NCBI GenBank assembly: GCA_019096065.1
Contig: JAGUCH010000003.1
Span: forward strand, 11,470,001 to 11,534,000
From: Paracyclopina nana
Taxonomy: Eukaryota > Arthropoda > Copepoda > Cyclopoida > Cyclopettidae
Length of the DNA: 64,000 bases
Direction: 5' to 3'
The position numbers and the translations under genes are program-made. Of this stretch, positions 60,976-64,000 are shown piece after piece (position 1 is the first letter of the stretch; each line of letters starts with the position of its first letter). The notes below the pieces were generated by a model, which saw nothing but the letters and a program-made list of their open reading frames with translations, ran no database searches and was not told where the DNA came from.

Positions 60976-63126
60976 ATTTCAGTTTCAGTCATTAGGATTT
61001 GCAGGTTGCCCGCACTGTTAAAACTGCTCAAATAATAATGGATCGGGCTCCAAGTCGATCTAGATTTATGTGCCCGGGAAATGTAGGCTCGATTCGCCTT
61101 GCTCTGCTTCCGCGAGGAAGGTGGGACAATCTGTATACGTATATATATGCTATTATATTGTGTGTGTGTCTTGTAATATGAAACTCACTTTAATTTGTTG
61201 GGAGGCCAAAAACAGTTACTAGAATTCTGCTACAGTAGTAGCTGTAATAATGCTTCAATTCAACGCTAAAAGGAAAAATATATTCTACACTTGCTCTTTG
61301 TCATCTGATATTGTATTTCAGCGTTTTGCAATCTGATTGAAAAAGCCCACACTTTGGCGCAAAAGCTGAGAAATTCTGGCGACAGATAACCTTGCTGCAG
61401 TTGCATTTTCTCATCCCAGCTAATTGGAAAATTTTCCTGTAAAAATTAGAGAAGGCGTGGGAGCTGTGACCTTTTACTTTTATCTGGAATTCATTAAAGA
61501 TTTTCTTCAAAACCTCAAAGAGGACGGGAATGTGTCAAAAGATAGCGACGACACAGGGGATCGGCTGCCGCGACCCCCTCAAGGATGAAAATTCTGCTTT
61601 CTCGTAAATTCTTCAGCTAATGCGAGAACAATATTTGCGGCGAAATTGCATTTCATGACTATGATGGATATGTTTTCAAAGGTTGAAACTTGTCGGCTCC
61701 AAGCTCATTTCCGCTCTCCAAAGGAAATCCGAATGTTTTAATACTGTTTACCTTTCCATGCGCGCACTGGGCTCGCAAACTCTCATAATTAAAACACGCA
61801 ACCTCGCTCAAGTAAAAGTTACAGAAACAATAATATCATAGGCGAAATTGTATTGACAATGACGGATATGTTTGTCTCCAAGCTCATTTCCGTTCTAGAA
61901 AAGAAGCCCGAACTTTTAAAGCTAATTTTGTTTACCTTTCCAAGCGCGCACATGGCTCGCAAAATCTCATATTGAATCACGCAACCTCGCTCAAAAAATA
62001 TTATAAAAACAATATTACAGGCGAAATTATATTGACAATGACGGATATGTTTGTCTCCAAGCTCATTTCCGTTCTAGAAAAGAAGCCCGAACTTTTAAAG
62101 TTAATTTTGTTTACCTTTCCAAGCGCGCACATGGCTCGCAAAATCTCATATCGCATCACGCAACCTCGTTAAAATAATTTTAATTCAACCTTTTTAGCTA
62201 GACCTTAATTTTCAGGTTGCGTTTTTCCCGGAAATTTTCCGAGCAAGGTTGTGTGACTGAAGACTGCTTTAAAAAGCTTAAAGTTGCTTTCACTGCCACA
62301 ACTGAGGGAACATTAGCGTCATTTTAAAGCTTGCAGCGAATAGTAAATGGAATTCCCTGAGGAGAATGTAGCAAAAGCAATTTAACCGAGCGAAACGTCA
62401 AACTCAATAAGTCAATGATGCTGTCTTGGAAACAAAAGCTTTGAGCTCACGTGAAGATAGAATTACGGCTGATTTGAAGACTACCCGCGAGTCTACCTTT
62501 ACTCAAAGCTGCTTTTGCCGCCAAAAGAATTCACCTTCCTTGAGAAAAATCGATGCTGAACACTATCAAATATCTCACAACTTGTTTCCCAAATTGATTT
62601 AAATTATTCCTGGCCAACTGCAATTCTGCTTTGATTTCCGAGCCGGGATTTTCCGAATTCCTCCAAAAAGACAATAATTCGTTAGTCGGACTGTTGAGCG
62701 GAAATTGGAAATGAGGTTGAGCTACTTCTTGCTGAAATGGGGTCATTGATCATCATGAATGCTGCCATTCAAGTAATGTAAACTCTCCTGTCAGTCAAGG
62801 GCAAGAATCCTTGATGCTCACCTCGCCACCTGCTTTCTCTTAGATTCATCCTTTTTTTATTATATTTTCAAACAGATCTGAGCCAAGAATTGATTTATGA
62901 TCCAATAAAAAGGTGAGAAAAGGAAGTTTTCGGAAATTTTAGCAAGTGTCCATGATAGCTTTCACATTCGTATTTTGGGGCCAAAACGCTTTCTCCGCCC
63001 GTTATCCACAGAAGCCCTGCCAAGAAATCATCGTGTAGGCCTGCTTGCACTTGCTTTCACTGTTTGCAAGATTGTCTTTGAATGTGAGTGTGAGTAGTGG
63101 GGCTGCTTGAAAATTCAATCTTCATC
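60976..63126. other. Spacer after Pox meso with a tandem repeat
   Basis: About 2.15 kb. Left end is Pox meso 3' UTR or downstream flank. The middle has a three-unit tandem repeat (about 61630-62170). The right end should contain the promoter of the gene starting at 63127. No other coding signal seen. Confidence 0.55.
61630..62170. repeat. Tandem repeat, about 179-bp unit, three copies
   Basis: Units two and three are nearly identical with a period of 179 bp (GACGGATATGTTTGTCTCC at 61861 and 62040). The first unit, at about 61630-61810, is clearly more diverged (GATGGATATGTTTTCAAAG at 61663). Each unit ends TCGCAAAATCTCATAT...CACGCAACCTCG. The open frame 61972-62172 is just the repeat. Confidence 0.88.
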
Positions 63127-64000
63127 ATGTATAAAGTCAACAACAGCTTGACCAGTGCTTATGGACCTCAAGACATGCTGGACCTGAAGGCCAAAAATGG
63201 CCCTGTGAGTACTTTTGAATTCGTATATCTAGATTAAGTCAGCTATTGTTTTGTTCAAGGAGATGCCCAGAGTGTCTATAAATAATAAAAAGCTGACCAA
63301 TGTGTACGTGGGCAATGGTGAGCATGTCATGGGAATCCGCCAGAATGTGGAAGATGACACGTACAGTGACCCCAAGTTGGCTGGAGATGCCATGGAAAGG
63401 CCCATTACCAGGCCCCTGAGGTACACGCCTGGGCTCAAGTGTGATGCTCACTTGGAAAGCTTGCGCCCCGAGCGAGCAGGAAATCACAGACCCATTCAGG
63501 TAAAAACAGGAAAAAAATGGAAAAATTTGATGCCTTGCCAAAAACATGCAATGCAGCTGTAGCCTTGATCATTAGATAACTTCCTGACTTGTGCTGAATC
63601 ATAATAGTAAAAATATGTCCTGAATAATGCCCAGCTTTGGCGATAGAGGGCGCTTTCTATTTTTAATCTATATGACAGGGAGGTGAAGACTGGAAAAGGA
63701 AACTGGTTCAGCCTCCCAATCATTTCGATGGCTCCTTTGTGGATGCTGACATGCAAAAGTTCCGGCCAGAGCCTAACCAGAACCCTGCTGAAGATCCCTG
63801 GTACGCCTCCAGGATGCCAGACCAGACCATGATGGCCTATGACAGACTCACCGGTCCTGCCAGTACCTATGGGTTCCCAGAATTGCCCCTCAGTGGCCCA
63901 TACGGCTCCATGTATCCTCAGGACGAGTTGAGCCGCATCAAGATGCGCAACAGGAGGTTCATGAATGCCTGTGCCCAGGATATGTACTTTGGCAACATGG
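63127..64000 (+). CDS. Unrecognised protein, 5' part, runs off the window
   Basis: Three exons with good splice sites and phase 0 throughout: 63127..63204, 63260..63499, 63679..64000 (open at the edge). The first 213 residues begin MYKVNNSLTSAYGPQDMLDL. No signal peptide, membrane segment or coiled coil is evident. The composition is polar, rich in Pro, Met, Asn, Arg and Asp, with blocks such as DPWYASRMPDQTMMAYDRL and LSRIKMRNRRFMNACAQDM. I do not recognise a domain. Even codon use, short introns (55 and 179 bp), and a start codon after ATTCAATCTTCATC all argue it is a real gene. Likely a soluble intracellular protein; function not assigned. Confidence 0.75.

Overview
This is a eukaryotic nuclear window with GT-AG introns, dispersed non-autonomous transposons and AT-rich spacers. 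It carries eight recognisable animal genes and the 5' end of a ninth that I do not recognise. A hunchback gene with the protostome finger layout, a Pox meso type paired gene and an arthropod-like ryanodine receptor tail (YTGQETYVW, then a Gly/Ser-rich end) point to an arthropod. I cannot fix the class; a crustacean or another non-insect arthropod is a guess.

Layout: FoxA/fork head (minus, 843-3682); a repeat-rich spacer; protein 4.1/coracle (minus, 6450-8619); a ZFP36/Tis11 CCCH protein (minus, 9754-12700); hunchback (minus, 15129-18871) followed by about 7.8 kb without a recognisable gene; the single ryanodine receptor (minus, 26641-44358, 21 coding exons, about 4867 residues); SOCS4/5-like (minus, 44830-45813); a Doa/CLK LAMMER kinase (plus, 48113-52331, 11 coding exons); an AT-rich repeat-bearing spacer; Pox meso (plus, 59801-60975, first coding exon not found); tandem repeats; and an unrecognised gene that runs off the right edge (plus, 63127-64000). 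Exon coordinates were set by hand from splice sites. In every multi-exon model that could be checked, the codon phase closes across all introns.

FoxA, hunchback and Pox meso are developmental transcription factors. ZFP36 and SOCS are feedback regulators of mRNA decay and JAK/STAT signalling. Protein 4.1 is a cortical and septate-junction scaffold, the ryanodine receptor is the ER/SR calcium release channel, and Doa is a splicing-factor kinase. Nothing in the sequence shows that the genes act together; this is an ordinary gene neighbourhood.

I did not find a clearly new biological system. The least explained signals are at least five families of short inverted-repeat elements, several lying inside introns of FoxA, the ryanodine receptor and Doa. 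One of them has an expanded internal tandem array ending about 10 bp from a ryanodine receptor splice donor. Other points of interest are a self-complementary repeat array filling most of a hunchback intron, a 12-nt first coding segment in the ZFP36 gene, a replaced acidic residue beside the ryanodine receptor selectivity filter, and the unrecognised gene at the right edge.
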